A stretch of DNA of 64,000 bases from JANMDU01 sp031388245 (GCA_031388245.1 JANNED010000174.1:1-64000); one strand, 5' to 3'; shown: positions 41,186-50,870, counted from the first letter of the stretch. A program made the numbers and translations. The notes: generated by a model from the letters alone, not told the origin.

Positions 41186-42178
41186 TCACAGCGCAACGCG
41201 CTGCCCCAGCCGCACAGTCGTCACACCTGGACGCAGTTGGCGGACTGATGGCATCACGAGAACGCAGTTGTCGTATGGCGTGGTGATTGGCTGACCATTG
41301 TCGTGCGCGATCACTGTGCCTGCATGCGCGATCACTTCGTTGCCCCTGTATGCCTCAGAAAATTCAAAGTTCATGCTGTGTGCCTGCACTGCATGCGTCA
41401 CTTTCACAGGTGCAGGCGCTGCACGATCAGGTGCGAGCCAGCCTTGCAAGCCAGCGGCGATCACCTCTTGCATGCCAAGGATTTCAACGCGCAGCAAGAA
41501 GCGCAACACAACATCTCGCGCCGCAGCGACGGCGGCATGCTGCCAATGCTGCCCCGCTTCGAGCAGCAGCGCAATTTTTTCACCACTTTCGTTGCCAAAG
41601 CCAGCGAAATCTCGCATGCGCACGCCATCTTTATGCCCCGCATCCATCACGATCTGCCCCACGCCACCGAGCGATTGCGCGAAGGCCACGTTGCGCGGTA
41701 GCAAACCTGTGATCAAGAGTGGCTCGCAGGGCTCGTGCATCGAATGCAAATCCAGCAAATGCGTGGCACGCTCAACAAAGCAGCGAATCTCACGCGCGCG
41801 AGACAGCTCGCTGCTTTGCTGTGAACCATCGAGTAAGGCAGCATCCCACACGCGGTTCATGTCTTGATCGACAAAGCGAGAAGCATCGGGCTGCGCTGCA
41901 TCAAAGCCTGCAAATCCATCCACATTGGCAAACACGGCGGTCAAACGACCGCGATTGAGCATGAGCTGGCCTGCACTGAGCAAGGCAAGTAATTCGCTCA
42001 TCACCATTGCACCGCTGTATTCGTTGCCGTGAATCAGCGATGTGATCAACACATCCGCGCCGGGCTCGCTGGCGGTGAATTCATGTGCAAAAGGAATGTC
42101 TGCACTGCGACTGCGCGCCCAACGGGTCAGGTCAGGCGGCTGTATCTCTACAGCATGCGGCTTCTGGACAGCTCGCAT
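41186..42178 (-). CDS. succinylglutamate desuccinylase/aspartoacylase-family hydrolase
   Basis: 330 residues from ATG 42178, whose A is also the last base of the upstream stop. Zinc ligands His50 and Glu53 in LIHGNEYSG and His145 in LLDLHSMHE; the substrate-arginine region is QDMNRVW. It would hydrolyse an N-acyl amino acid or related amide. Directly coupled to a Bug-type binding protein, so the compound captured is probably its substrate or precursor (inference). Confidence 0.78.
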   Translation of the reverse strand: MRAVQKPHAVEIQPPDLTRWARSRSADIPFAHEFTASEPGADVLITSLIHGNEYSGAMVMSELLALLSAGQLMLNRGRLTAVFANVDGFAGFDAAQPDASRFVDQDMNRVWDAALLDGSQQSSELSRAREIRCFVERATHLLDLHSMHEPCEPLLITGLLPRNVAFAQSLGGVGQIVMDAGHKDGVRMRDFAGFGNESGEKIALLLEAGQHWQHAAVAAARDVVLRFLLRVEILGMQEVIAAGLQGWLAPDRAAPAPVKVTHAVQAHSMNFEFSEAYRGNEVIAHAGTVIAHDNGQPITTPYDNCVLVMPSVRQLRPGVTTVRLGQRVAL

Positions 42179-43176
42179 CAAGACTCCTTGATCTTGGCAA
42201 ACTCAACAATGCGCTTGTAATTCGCTATCTCGCTTTTTTGGTAATCCGCCAGCGATTGGTTGGGTGCAAAAAACGATGCGCCTGCCGCTTCTAGCTTGCT
42301 GCGTACTTCTGGCGTTGCCATCACTTCAGCCAATGCGATTTGCAAACGTTGCGTCACAGGCGCTGGCATGCCGGCAGGCCCCCAAAGGCCAAACCAGCTA
42401 GAGATCTTCACGTTTTTGAGCTGCGGATGCTCCGACAGAGCTGCGATCTCAGGCGCGGCTTTAGAGCGCTGACCTTCCGTGACACCGAGCGCCACGACTT
42501 TGCCGCTTTTGATGTGCGGCAAGCCACTGGACAGCACAAACACACCAAAATCAAGTTGGCCGCCAATCAAATCATTGGTCAGGGGCGCCACACCGCGATA
42601 AGGGATATGAACCAAGAAGCTGCCTGAGGCCTCCTTGACCATCTCGCCCGCCAAATTCAGCGCCGTGCCCACGCCCGAAGAGCCATAGCTGTATTTGCCA
42701 GGGTTGGCTTTGACCAATCGGAGGAATTCATCGGCTGTTTTCACATTCATTTTGGTGGAAGCCACCAACACCATCGGCTGCGATGCAATCAAGCCCACAG
42801 GGGTGAAGCTGGCCATGCTGTCGTAGCGCACCGAAGATGAGACGAGTTTGCTGATCGCCATTTCGTTGTTCGCGCCAACGATGAGCGTGTAGCCATCCGG
42901 TGCAGCGGATGCGACTTTTTGCGCACCGAGCGCACCGCCTGCGCCGCCCACGTTGTCCACAATCACCGTCGTGCCAAGCTTTTTAGCCAACTCCGCGGCC
43001 ACGGTACGTGCTGTGAAATCCGTGCTGCCACCGGGCGGATAGCCCACCACGATGGTGATGGGTTTGCTGCCCGGATAGCTTTGCGCATGTGCTGTGCCCA
43101 GAACTGTGGAAGCTGTTGCTGCGCCAGCATAGCGCAACACATTGCGGCGTTGGGTCGATGTGAGGGTCGAATGCAT
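42178..43176 (-). CDS. Bug/TctC-family periplasmic binding protein (copy 1)
   Basis: 332 residues. Arg-Arg-containing signal (TQRRNVLRYAGAA ... GTAHA) cut near residue 31, followed by PITIVVGYPPGGSTDFTAR, GGAGGALGAQKVA and APDGYTLIVG, all Bug-family hallmarks. Binds carboxylates or amides in the periplasm for a TctAB permease; none is encoded here. One-base overlap with the hydrolase gene downstream. Confidence 0.88.
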   Translation of the reverse strand: MHSTLTSTQRRNVLRYAGAATASTVLGTAHAQSYPGSKPITIVVGYPPGGSTDFTARTVAAELAKKLGTTVIVDNVGGAGGALGAQKVASAAPDGYTLIVGANNEMAISKLVSSSVRYDSMASFTPVGLIASQPMVLVASTKMNVKTADEFLRLVKANPGKYSYGSSGVGTALNLAGEMVKEASGSFLVHIPYRGVAPLTNDLIGGQLDFGVFVLSSGLPHIKSGKVVALGVTEGQRSKAAPEIAALSEHPQLKNVKISSWFGLWGPAGMPAPVTQRLQIALAEVMATPEVRSKLEAAGASFFAPNQSLADYQKSEIANYKRIVEFAKIKES

Positions 43177-43209
43177 GAAGAGTCCTTCAATAAAAATTCA
43201 AGAAATAAA

Positions 43210-44232
43210 TTAAGAAGCCAAGCCAGTAGCCGCACGCATCACCACAGATTTCACGCGCGTGGTTTCTTGGCGAATAAAACTACTCAATTGTGCCGGGCTG
43301 CCGCCGTCATTGCTAATGCCACCGGCTTGCAGCTTTTGCCACACGGCGGGATCGCGCAAACATTCATTCAAAGCTTGGTTCAAACGCGTGATCATAGGCG
43401 CTGGCATTTTTGCTGGGCCAAACAAACCGAACCACACATTCATATCGTAGCCCTTGAGGCGCGGATGCTCGTTCATGGCGGGCACTTGCGGCGCAGCGCG
43501 TGAACGCTGTGCTGTGGTCACAGCTATCGCGATCGCTTTGCCTGATTCAATATGCGGCATGGCTGATGAGAGCACAGAGACGCTGTATTCGATATTGCCA
43601 CCGAGCAAATCCTGCATCTGCTGCGCTGCGCCTCGGTACGGCACATGACGCAAATTGCTGCCGCTCATCATGTTGAGCAGCTCACCGCTGATATGAAGTG
43701 GCGTGCCCACGCCTGAGGAGGCGAAGCTAAATCGCTTGGGCTCTGCCTTGGATTTGCTGATCACATCATCGAGCGTTTTAATGCCCAGCTTGGGCGCAGC
43801 GAGCAACACCATCGGCGTGCTGCCGATCAGGCCGATGTGCGAGAGATCGGTCTCGCCGTTGTAGCGCACGGCAGAATTGAACAAGCGCGCAATCGAGATT
43901 TCGCTGCCTGAGCCGAGCAGCAACGTGTAGCCATCAGGCGCGGCGTTGACGGCCTTTTGCGCGCCGATGGTGCCTCCCGCGCCTGCGGCGTTTTCAATGA
44001 TCACGGTGGCCCCCAAGCGCTTGCCCAACGCTTCGCCAATGGTGCGCGCCACCATGTCCGTGCTGCCGCCCGGCGGATAGCCCACCAGCAAAGTGATCGC
44101 CTTGCCTTGCGGCCAGCCAGAAGCGGGGTTTTGTGCCCACGCCTTGCTTGAAAGACCGACAACGGCCGCAGGCAGCAAACCAGAGAGCCTGAGCAACTGA
44201 CGACGTTGAATGTGCGAGACGGTTGGCAGCAT
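43210..44232 (-). CDS. Bug/TctC-family periplasmic binding protein (copy 2)
   Basis: 340 residues from ATG 44232 with AGGAG eight bases ahead. Signal QRRQLLRLSGLLPAAVVG ... KAWA, then ITLLVGYPPGGSTDMVAR, GAGGTIGAQKAV, APDGYTLLLG. Clearly paralogous to the next Bug gene, suggesting tandem duplication followed by divergence. Likely in one transcript with copy 1 and the hydrolase. Confidence 0.88.
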   Translation of the reverse strand: MLPTVSHIQRRQLLRLSGLLPAAVVGLSSKAWAQNPASGWPQGKAITLLVGYPPGGSTDMVARTIGEALGKRLGATVIIENAAGAGGTIGAQKAVNAAPDGYTLLLGSGSEISIARLFNSAVRYNGETDLSHIGLIGSTPMVLLAAPKLGIKTLDDVISKSKAEPKRFSFASSGVGTPLHISGELLNMMSGSNLRHVPYRGAAQQMQDLLGGNIEYSVSVLSSAMPHIESGKAIAIAVTTAQRSRAAPQVPAMNEHPRLKGYDMNVWFGLFGPAKMPAPMITRLNQALNECLRDPAVWQKLQAGGISNDGGSPAQLSSFIRQETTRVKSVVMRAATGLAS

Positions 44233-44331
44233 GACGAAACTCCTGTGCATACCCAGTGCATGCATTGAGCAGAAGTATCAGGATATGACTGTCTCGCGCG
44301 TATGCGTTGTGCGCATGCGCCCATGTGATTC

Positions 44332-45246
44332 TCAGATGCTGATCGCCATCGTGTTGTCCCACACACGCCGCGCCTGCGCATTGCTGCTCTTGCGGGGGCG
44401 AAACAAGCGAAACTCGATGGGGATGGAGCTGATCGGTTGGCTCGCATACACCAATTTGCCAGACTGCAAATCAGCATGTACCAAGCTCAGCGGCAGCCAA
44501 CCCATGCCTGCGCCTTCTTTGGCTTGCTCGTGCAGACTTTCTGCAAAATCTGATTCAAACATGGTGTGCAGATGCAGCGCTTGTTTTCTCTGGTGCATTT
44601 GACGGGCGATGCCGTCTTGCAGTACTTGGGCGAGCGCAAGCGTAGGCGTATAGCTCAAAGCATGCACGGGCTTTTTATCGCTGCCCGGCAGGGTATGCAA
44701 TGCTGTGCCGTCTGCTTGGGGGCAACTGACAGCTACCAACGCATCGCGCCCAAATGCCATGCTTTCAAAATGCGCCTCATCAAGCACCAGTGGCAGGCGT
44801 GGATGCGTATAGCTCAGCAAAAAATCCGCATTGCCTTGCTCCAACGCGGTGACACCATCTGCAATCGAGCCCGTGATCAAGCGCAAACGATATTCACCCG
44901 CAACGCGGCGTGTTTGCGTAAACCATGCGGGCACTGCCGTGCGTGCCAAGGTGCGGCCTGTAGCCAGCGTGACCCAGCCCACGTTATCTTGGCCGCTGCG
45001 AAGGCGGGCGCGCAAATCACTGAGGCTGGTGACGGATTGCCGAGAAACCGCCAACAGCTCCTCGCCAGCAGCGGTCAGCGACAAAGGCACGGTGGCGCGG
45101 TTGACTAAATCAGTACCCGCCCAAAGCTCCAACGAGCGGATACGGCGCGAGAATTGCGGTTGTGTGACGTGGCGCGTATCGGCGGCTTTGCTGAACGAGC
45201 GTTCACGCGCGAGCGCGATGAAATCTTCGAGCCATTTGTGATCCAT
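44332..45246 (-). CDS. LysR-family regulator
   Basis: 304 residues. N-terminal winged helix (FIALARERSFSKAADTRHVT, then QPQFSRRIRSLE) and a LysR substrate-binding domain. Lies upstream of, and in the same direction as, the two Bug genes and the hydrolase, 99 bases away, so it could head that transcript; LysR genes are more often divergent from their targets. The gap holds a 10-base palindrome GCGCATGCGC (44311-44320). Confidence 0.86.
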   Translation of the reverse strand: MDHKWLEDFIALARERSFSKAADTRHVTQPQFSRRIRSLELWAGTDLVNRATVPLSLTAAGEELLAVSRQSVTSLSDLRARLRSGQDNVGWVTLATGRTLARTAVPAWFTQTRRVAGEYRLRLITGSIADGVTALEQGNADFLLSYTHPRLPLVLDEAHFESMAFGRDALVAVSCPQADGTALHTLPGSDKKPVHALSYTPTLALAQVLQDGIARQMHQRKQALHLHTMFESDFAESLHEQAKEGAGMGWLPLSLVHADLQSGKLVYASQPISSIPIEFRLFRPRKSSNAQARRVWDNTMAISI

Positions 45247-45261
45247 GGCCTATTGTGCGCT

Positions 45262-46824
45262 TTACTCGGGCAGGGTGGAATACTGCTTGGCCAAAGCCAG
45301 GAAAGCATCCAGCTGCGGATCAACACCTGTTTCTTCCAGCATGATCGCGGCCACTTGAGGGGCAATGCTCGCAGCGAGTTTGGCATCTAAAAATAGCAAG
45401 CGCGAGCGCCTTGCGAGCGCATCTTCTACAGTGCGGGCGTATTCAGAGCGTGCTGCGTAGCGCACCATCGCCTCCGTCAAACCGGGGCAGAGTTCGTGGG
45501 CTGCGCCGGGCAGGGCTTGCACTTTGACCGCTTCACTGCCATACATGTGGATGCCGGGCGCATCGCTGATGCGTTTTTGTGTGGCGAGTGATCCTACGAG
45601 CGGTAGGTGGACTGTGACTGCACCTGCGCGCTCGGGCAACAGCTTGGCTTGGAATGCATTTTCCAAAACATCTTCCGCCATAGCGCGGTAGGTCGTCCAC
45701 TTTCCGCCCGTGACTGTGAGTAGCCCCGATTTGCTCACGAGGATGGTGTGTTCGCGCGAAAGCTTCTTCGTATTGCCACCGTCTTCATCGGGTGGCTTGA
45801 CCAAAGGCCGCAAACCGACCCAAATGGATTTCACATCGCTGCGCTGCGGCGCGCGCATGAGATATTTGGCGGTTTCGCCCAAGATAAAGCCGGTGTCATC
45901 CTTGAAAGCGGTGGGCTCGCGGGCAAGATCATCACGCGGTGAATCCGTCGTGCCCAAAATCAACTTTCCGAGCCATGGCACGATAAACAGCACGCGGCCA
46001 TCGGCGGTTTTGGGAATCAAAATCGCATGGTCCGAGGGCATGAATTCGCGATCAACGACCAAGTGCGTGCCTTGGCTGGGCGCGACCATGGCTTTGACAG
46101 GTCGCCTCGTTTGCTCGCCGTCCATCTGGCGGAATTCATCCACCCATACACCAGCTGCGTTGATCACGCAGCTTGCTTTGATGCTGTAGCTTTGCCCGGT
46201 TTCTTTGTCTTGCACATGCAGGCCAGATATTTTTCCATTGTCATAGATCAAGCCAGTAGCTGCGCAATAGTTGATGAGCAATGCACCGTGCTGAGCAGCC
46301 GTTTTGGCCAGCGCCAAAGCCAGTCGCGCATCGTCAAATTGGCCATCCCAGTACTTGACGCCGCCGGTCAATCCAGCTTCTCGCGCATTGGGCAACAATT
46401 TCAATGTCGCGCTACGGCTTAAAAATTCGGTGCGACCGAGCCCCGCTTTGCCAGCCAGCAAGTCATACATCTTCAGGCCCACGCCATAAAACGGCGCTTG
46501 CCACCAAGCATAGCTGGGCATCACAAAAGGCAGCGGCTGCGCAATGTGCGGCGCGTTCGCCAGCAGCGTGGTGCGCTCGTGCAGTGCTTCGCGTACCAAG
46601 CTGATGTTGCCTTGCGCCAAATAGCGCACGCCGCCGTGAACCAATTTTGTGGCACGCGATGAAGTGCCTTTGGCAAAATCGTGGCTTTCAAATAAGGCGA
46701 CTTTGAAGCCGCGTGCGGCGGCATCGAGCGCCACGCCTAAGCCTGTTGCGCCGCCACCGATGATGGCTGTGTCAAAGTGCGCCGTATTTGCGAGCTGTGT
46801 GAAGAGATGCGGGCGCGATGTCAT
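45262..46824 (-). CDS. glpD: aerobic glycerol-3-phosphate dehydrogenase
   Basis: 520 residues from ATG 46824, five bases after the glpK stop. FAD site IIGGGATGLGVALDAA (21-36), then SRATKLVHGGVRYL, and the C-terminal helical DAO domain with RYAARSEYARTVEDALARR. Peripheral inner-membrane flavoprotein that oxidises glycerol 3-phosphate to dihydroxyacetone phosphate and feeds electrons to quinone. Forms an operon with glpK. The longer upstream frame overlaps glpK and is ignored. Confidence 0.92.
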   Translation of the reverse strand: MTSRPHLFTQLANTAHFDTAIIGGGATGLGVALDAAARGFKVALFESHDFAKGTSSRATKLVHGGVRYLAQGNISLVREALHERTTLLANAPHIAQPLPFVMPSYAWWQAPFYGVGLKMYDLLAGKAGLGRTEFLSRSATLKLLPNAREAGLTGGVKYWDGQFDDARLALALAKTAAQHGALLINYCAATGLIYDNGKISGLHVQDKETGQSYSIKASCVINAAGVWVDEFRQMDGEQTRRPVKAMVAPSQGTHLVVDREFMPSDHAILIPKTADGRVLFIVPWLGKLILGTTDSPRDDLAREPTAFKDDTGFILGETAKYLMRAPQRSDVKSIWVGLRPLVKPPDEDGGNTKKLSREHTILVSKSGLLTVTGGKWTTYRAMAEDVLENAFQAKLLPERAGAVTVHLPLVGSLATQKRISDAPGIHMYGSEAVKVQALPGAAHELCPGLTEAMVRYAARSEYARTVEDALARRSRLLFLDAKLAASIAPQVAAIMLEETGVDPQLDAFLALAKQYSTLPE

Positions 46825-46828
46825 GGCT

Positions 46829-48367
46829 CTATTGTGCCCAGCCTTTGGATCGCTCAACGGCTTCTCGCCAGCGCAAGCGTTTTGTTTGACGCTGCATAGC
46901 AGACATCTTGGGCTCAAATCGGCGGTCCATTTGCCACTGCTGGCTGATTTCATCTGCATCGCGCCAGAAGCCTGTGGCCAGACCGGCCAGATATGCGGCT
47001 CCAAGCGCTGTGGTTTCGGTGACTTTGGGGCGCACCACGGGCACGCCTAGGAAATCGGCCTGCATTTGCATGAGCAAATTGTTGGCGCATGCGCCGCCAT
47101 CAACGCGCAGCTCCTTGAGGGTGATGCCACTATCCGCGCGCATCGCTTCAAACACATCGGCGCTTTGCAACGCAATCGCTTCAAGCGCAGCGCGTGCAAT
47201 ATGAGCGCGGCTTGTGCCGCGCGTCATGCCCACCAGTGCGCCGCGTGCATAGCCGTCCCAATGTGGCGTACCCAAGCCAGCAAACGCAGGCACGAGATAC
47301 ACATCACCTGTATCAGCCACGCTAGTGGCAAGGCCTTCAACGTCTGAGGCTTTTGAAATCAAGCCAAGACCATCGCGCAGCCATTGCACCGTCGCGCCAC
47401 CCATGAAGACCGAGCCTTCGAGTGCGTAAGCGGCGCAGCGCGGGACATCTTGCGGGCCATGCCAAGCAATCGTCGTGAGCAATTGATAGTGGCTTTTCAC
47501 AGCCGTCGTGCCCGTATTCATCAGCATGAAGCAGCCCGTGCCGTAGGTGTTTTTGGCCATGCCAGGCGCAAAGCAGGCTTGGCCGAAGGTGGCGGCTTGC
47601 TGATCACCAGCGATGCCGGCTATTGGGATTTCTTGGCCGAGCAGTGCAGCATCTGTGACACCCACCACGCCGCTTGAAGGTACAACTCGGGGCAGCAGGG
47701 CGCGCGGGATGTTGAACAACTTGAGCAATTCATCATCCCATTGACCCGTATGAATATTGAGCAGCAAGGTGCGTGAGGCGTTGCTGGCATCGGTCACATG
47801 CAAGGCTTTGCGCGTCATGGCGGGGCTATGGCCACCCGTGAGTTTGTAAATCAGCCAGCTGTCCACCGTGCCAAAGCAGAGCTCGCCGTTTTCTGCGCGT
47901 TGCCGGGCGCCGGGAACATGATTGAGCAGCCATGCGAGCTTGGTGCCTGAAAAGTATGCATCGAGGACCAAGCCTGTTTTGCGCTGAATCAGCGCAGCAT
48001 GGCCTGCTTTGCGCAAGGCATCGCAAGCAGGCGCAGTGCGGCGGTCTTGCCAAACGATGGCGTTGTGCAATGGCTTGCCTGTGGCGCGATCCCAGAGCAG
48101 CGTGGTCTCGCGCTGGTTGGTAATTGCTATTGAATTAATAGCAAGCTTTGTATGCTTAATGCCGGCAAAAAGCTGTTTTTGCATTAAATTTTGCAAGGTA
48201 GCCAGCTGCGATGCCCAGATGTCTTGGGCATCATGCTCAACCCAGCCAGGCTGCGGGAAAATTTGCCGAAATTCTTGGCCGCTGCTGGCAAGTGCCGAGC
48301 CCGCATGATCAAACGCGATGCTGCGGGAGCTGGTGGTGCCTTGGTCGAGGGAAATGATGATGCTCAT
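46829..48367 (-). CDS. glpK: glycerol kinase
   Basis: 512 residues from ATG 48367. FGGY kinase: SLDQGTTSSRSIAFD at the start, ITNQRETTLLW, GIAGDQQAATFGQ, YGTGCFMLMNTG, and the C-terminal GGACANNLLMQMQADFLG. Phosphorylates glycerol to glycerol 3-phosphate. Residues about 66-82 (QLFAGIKHTKLAINSIA) match a copy of the dispersed repeat and make this segment about five residues longer than in E. coli GlpK (from memory). The enzyme core around it is unbroken. First gene of the glpKD operon; divergent from proC. Confidence 0.92.
   Translation of the reverse strand: MSIIISLDQGTTSSRSIAFDHAGSALASSGQEFRQIFPQPGWVEHDAQDIWASQLATLQNLMQKQLFAGIKHTKLAINSIAITNQRETTLLWDRATGKPLHNAIVWQDRRTAPACDALRKAGHAALIQRKTGLVLDAYFSGTKLAWLLNHVPGARQRAENGELCFGTVDSWLIYKLTGGHSPAMTRKALHVTDASNASRTLLLNIHTGQWDDELLKLFNIPRALLPRVVPSSGVVGVTDAALLGQEIPIAGIAGDQQAATFGQACFAPGMAKNTYGTGCFMLMNTGTTAVKSHYQLLTTIAWHGPQDVPRCAAYALEGSVFMGGATVQWLRDGLGLISKASDVEGLATSVADTGDVYLVPAFAGLGTPHWDGYARGALVGMTRGTSRAHIARAALEAIALQSADVFEAMRADSGITLKELRVDGGACANNLLMQMQADFLGVPVVRPKVTETTALGAAYLAGLATGFWRDADEISQQWQMDRRFEPKMSAMQRQTKRLRWREAVERSKGWAQ
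48123..48170 (+). repeat. dispersed 45-bp repeat inside glpK
   Basis: AATTGCTATTGAATTAATAGCA, split here as TTGCTATTGAA and TTAATAGCAAGC, then TTTGTATGCTTA, then ATGCCGGCAAAAAG. The most complete copy in the window, opposite in direction to glpK, and translated in frame. Confidence 0.85.
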
Positions 48368-48460
48368 GCTGGCAAGGTTAGCGCAAATGCGCGGCGCTGT
48401 GCCTTCTGGCAAACCATCAATCATTCACAGGTTTGTGCTCAGGCTCGCTACACTTCGGCT

Positions 48461-49285
48461 ATGACGACTTCTATCCTTTCCGGCTCAGTGGGTTTTATCG
48501 GTGGCGGCAACATGGCCAGCGCCATCATTGGCGGCTTGCTGCGCCAAGGTATGGCGGCCCATCAATTCATCGTGGTCGAGCCCGATGCCCCCCAGCGCGA
48601 TAAGCTGTTGGCCGAACTGGGTATTGCAGCCATCGCACAGCCGGATGCTGCGCTGGCCAGCGCAGATCAGGTGGTCTGGGCTGTCAAGCCGCAAAGCTTT
48701 CGCGAGGCGGCTCAGCAGGTGGCTGGGCATACGGCACAAGCCCTGCATCTGAGCGTCATGGCCGGCATCACATCTGGCAGCATGGCGCAGCTATTGCGCA
48801 CCGAGCGGATCGTACGCGCCATGCCCAACACGCCCGCCTTGATTGGCCAAGGCATTGCTGGCTTGTATGCACGTGAGGCGGTCAGCAATGATGAAAGGTT
48901 GCGCATCGAAGCCTTGCTGGAGAGCACGGGCGAGCACCTGTGGGTGACGCAAGAGTCGCATTTAGATGCCGTCACCGCGCTCTCAGGCTCTGGCCCGGCC
49001 TATGTGTTTTTCTTCATCGAAGCCATGATGCGCGCTGGGCAAAAAATGGGCTTGAGTGAGCAGCAGGCTCGCCAACTGGCACAGAGCACCTTCGCTGGTG
49101 CTGCCGAGTTATCGCGCCAATCCAGCGAATCACCCGAGCTGCTGCGCCAACGCGTTACCTCCAAAGGCGGCACCACTTATGCCGCGATAACGGCCATGCA
49201 AGACCGCCAAATTGGTGAGCATTTTGAGCAAGCCCTGCATGCGGCGCACCAGCGCGCTGCGCAATTGGGCGCAGAGTTTGGTTAG
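48461..49285 (+). CDS. proC: pyrroline-5-carboxylate reductase
   Basis: 274 residues from ATG 48461. NADPH fold GFIGGGNMASAIIGG near 11-25, AVKPQSF, and the C-terminal signature ALSGSGPAYVFFFIEAM followed by RVTSKGGTTYAAI. Final step of proline synthesis in the cytoplasm. Single gene divergent from glpK, 93 bases apart. Confidence 0.94.
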   Translation: MTTSILSGSVGFIGGGNMASAIIGGLLRQGMAAHQFIVVEPDAPQRDKLLAELGIAAIAQPDAALASADQVVWAVKPQSFREAAQQVAGHTAQALHLSVMAGITSGSMAQLLRTERIVRAMPNTPALIGQGIAGLYAREAVSNDERLRIEALLESTGEHLWVTQESHLDAVTALSGSGPAYVFFFIEAMMRAGQKMGLSEQQARQLAQSTFAGAAELSRQSSESPELLRQRVTSKGGTTYAAITAMQDRQIGEHFEQALHAAHQRAAQLGAEFG

Positions 49286-49299
49286 TACACGCCGCTCAT

Positions 49300-49343
49300 T
49301 CACTATTATTTAAATAGCATACTGCGTATATTCCATGCCGGCG
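49300..49343 (+). repeat. dispersed 45-bp repeat, intergenic copy
   Basis: TCACTATTATTTAAATAGCA, then TACTGCGTATATTCC, then ATGCCGGCGAGT. Starts 14 bases after the proC stop. Confidence 0.85.
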
Positions 49344-49406
49344 AGTACGTGTTTTTGCCATTAATTTCAGCGTAAAACAGCGCCAAACTCGATAAAATCT
49401 TGCTCC

Positions 49407-49868
49407 ATGAATTTCAAAAGTATCTTGCTATGGATCATGGGCGCGACACTGGTTGCCGTGAGTTATCAAAAATACGGCTGGCAGGGCGTGGCCGTGGTGA
49501 TAGGCGGCGTGGTGATGTGGGGTTTGCTGCATTTCACCCGCATGATGACGGTGCTCAAACGCGCCTCCAACACGCCCATAGGGCATGTGGGCAGCGCGGT
49601 GATGCTCAATGCGAAGCTCAAAAAAGACGTGAATTTGCTGCATGTGATGGCGCTCACACGCAGCCTTGGTTTGCTGCAAACCGACAAAGATGTGCAGCCC
49701 GAAATTTACCGCTGGACGGACGCTGGACTCTCGCACGTGACCTGCACGTTCAACCATGGCAAACTGCAATCTTGGGAGTTGGTTCGCCCCCCGGTTCAAA
49801 AGGATGTGCCTGCTGATGCCCCTGCCGCGAGCGCAGAATCCGCCGAGCCTGCTGCGCCAGCCCAGTAA
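49407..49868 (+). CDS. conserved membrane protein of unknown function
   Basis: 153 residues. Two hydrophobic segments at about 5-20 and 26-42, then a soluble part with SNTPIGHVGSAVMLNAKLKK and YRWTDAGLSHVTCTF. The tail (from about 132) is Pro/Ala/Glu-rich. I do not recognise a characterised family; similar short proteins exist in related bacteria to my knowledge. Located 41 bases before ilvE and probably co-transcribed with it. Confidence 0.65.
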   Translation: MNFKSILLWIMGATLVAVSYQKYGWQGVAVVIGGVVMWGLLHFTRMMTVLKRASNTPIGHVGSAVMLNAKLKKDVNLLHVMALTRSLGLLQTDKDVQPEIYRWTDAGLSHVTCTFNHGKLQSWELVRPPVQKDVPADAPAASAESAEPAAPAQ

Positions 49869-49909
49869 AATCATCATTGTCTTGAATTCATTTCCGAGGA
49901 ATCTCTCCC

Positions 49910-50860
49910 ATGGCACCAATCGCTCCCAGCATGTCCGATCGCGACGGCAAAATTTGGATGGACGGCCAAATGGTCGAATGGCGCGATGCCAAGATCCATG
50001 TGCTCTCCCACACCCTGCACTACGGCTGTGGCGCGTTTGAAGGCGTGCGTGCCTACAACACGATCCATGGCACAGCGATTTTCCGGCTGCAAGAGCACAC
50101 CGAGCGCCTGTTCAACAGCGCCAAAATTCTGCGTATGGCGATTCCCTTCACCAAAAGCGAAGTCAGTGCCGCGCAATGCGAAGTCGTGCGCGCCAACAAG
50201 CTGGAGAGCTGCTATCTGCGCCCGCTGACCTGGATTGGCGACAAGAAACTCGGCGTCTCCCCACGCGGAAACACGATTCATTTGATGGTGGCTGCATGGG
50301 CTTGGGGCGCGTATCTGGGCGAAGAAGGTTTGAAGCGCGGCATCCGCGTCAAAACCAGCAGCTACACGCGCCACCACGTCAACATCACCATGACGCAGGC
50401 CAAGGCCGTGAGCAACTACACCAATTCGATCCTGGCCAACATGGAAGCCACTGACGAAGGCTACGATGAAGCCTTGCTGCTGGACAGCTCCGGCTTCGTG
50501 AGCGAAGGCGCGGGCGAGAACATTTTCGTCATCAAAGGCGGCGTGATCTACACGCCCGATCTGTCTGCTGGTGCATTGAACGGCATCACACGCAATACCG
50601 TCTTCCATATTGCCAAAGATTTAGGGCTGGAGATCGTGCAAAAGCGCATCACCCGCGACGAAGTCTATATCTGCGATGAGGCTTTCTTCACTGGCACAGC
50701 AGCCGAAGTGACGCCGATTCGTGAGCTTGATCGCATCCCATTGGGTGAAGGTGAATACGCCGGCACGAGAGGCCCTATCACCGAAAAAATCCAAAACGCG
50801 TTCTTCGATATCGTCAATGGCCGCAACCCGAAATACGCGCATTGGCTCACCAAGGTTTGA
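49910..50860 (+). CDS. ilvE: branched-chain amino acid aminotransferase
   Basis: 316 residues from ATG 49910 with GAGGA ahead. Class IV PLP fold: HTLHYGCGAFEGVRAY, PLP lysine Lys165 in QAKAVSNYTNS, and SEGAGENIF / GTAAEVTPIRELD. Catalyses the last step of valine, leucine and isoleucine synthesis. A small zinc-finger gene follows after ten bases, a common arrangement in Burkholderiales. Confidence 0.94.
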   Translation: MAPIAPSMSDRDGKIWMDGQMVEWRDAKIHVLSHTLHYGCGAFEGVRAYNTIHGTAIFRLQEHTERLFNSAKILRMAIPFTKSEVSAAQCEVVRANKLESCYLRPLTWIGDKKLGVSPRGNTIHLMVAAWAWGAYLGEEGLKRGIRVKTSSYTRHHVNITMTQAKAVSNYTNSILANMEATDEGYDEALLLDSSGFVSEGAGENIFVIKGGVIYTPDLSAGALNGITRNTVFHIAKDLGLEIVQKRITRDEVYICDEAFFTGTAAEVTPIRELDRIPLGEGEYAGTRGPITEKIQNAFFDIVNGRNPKYAHWLTKV

Positions 50861-50870
50861 AGGCAGCCTG

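Noticed and set aside
46825..47004. 60-residue extension of GlpD
   Set aside because: Lies wholly inside glpK in another frame; the FAD motif fits ATG 46824.
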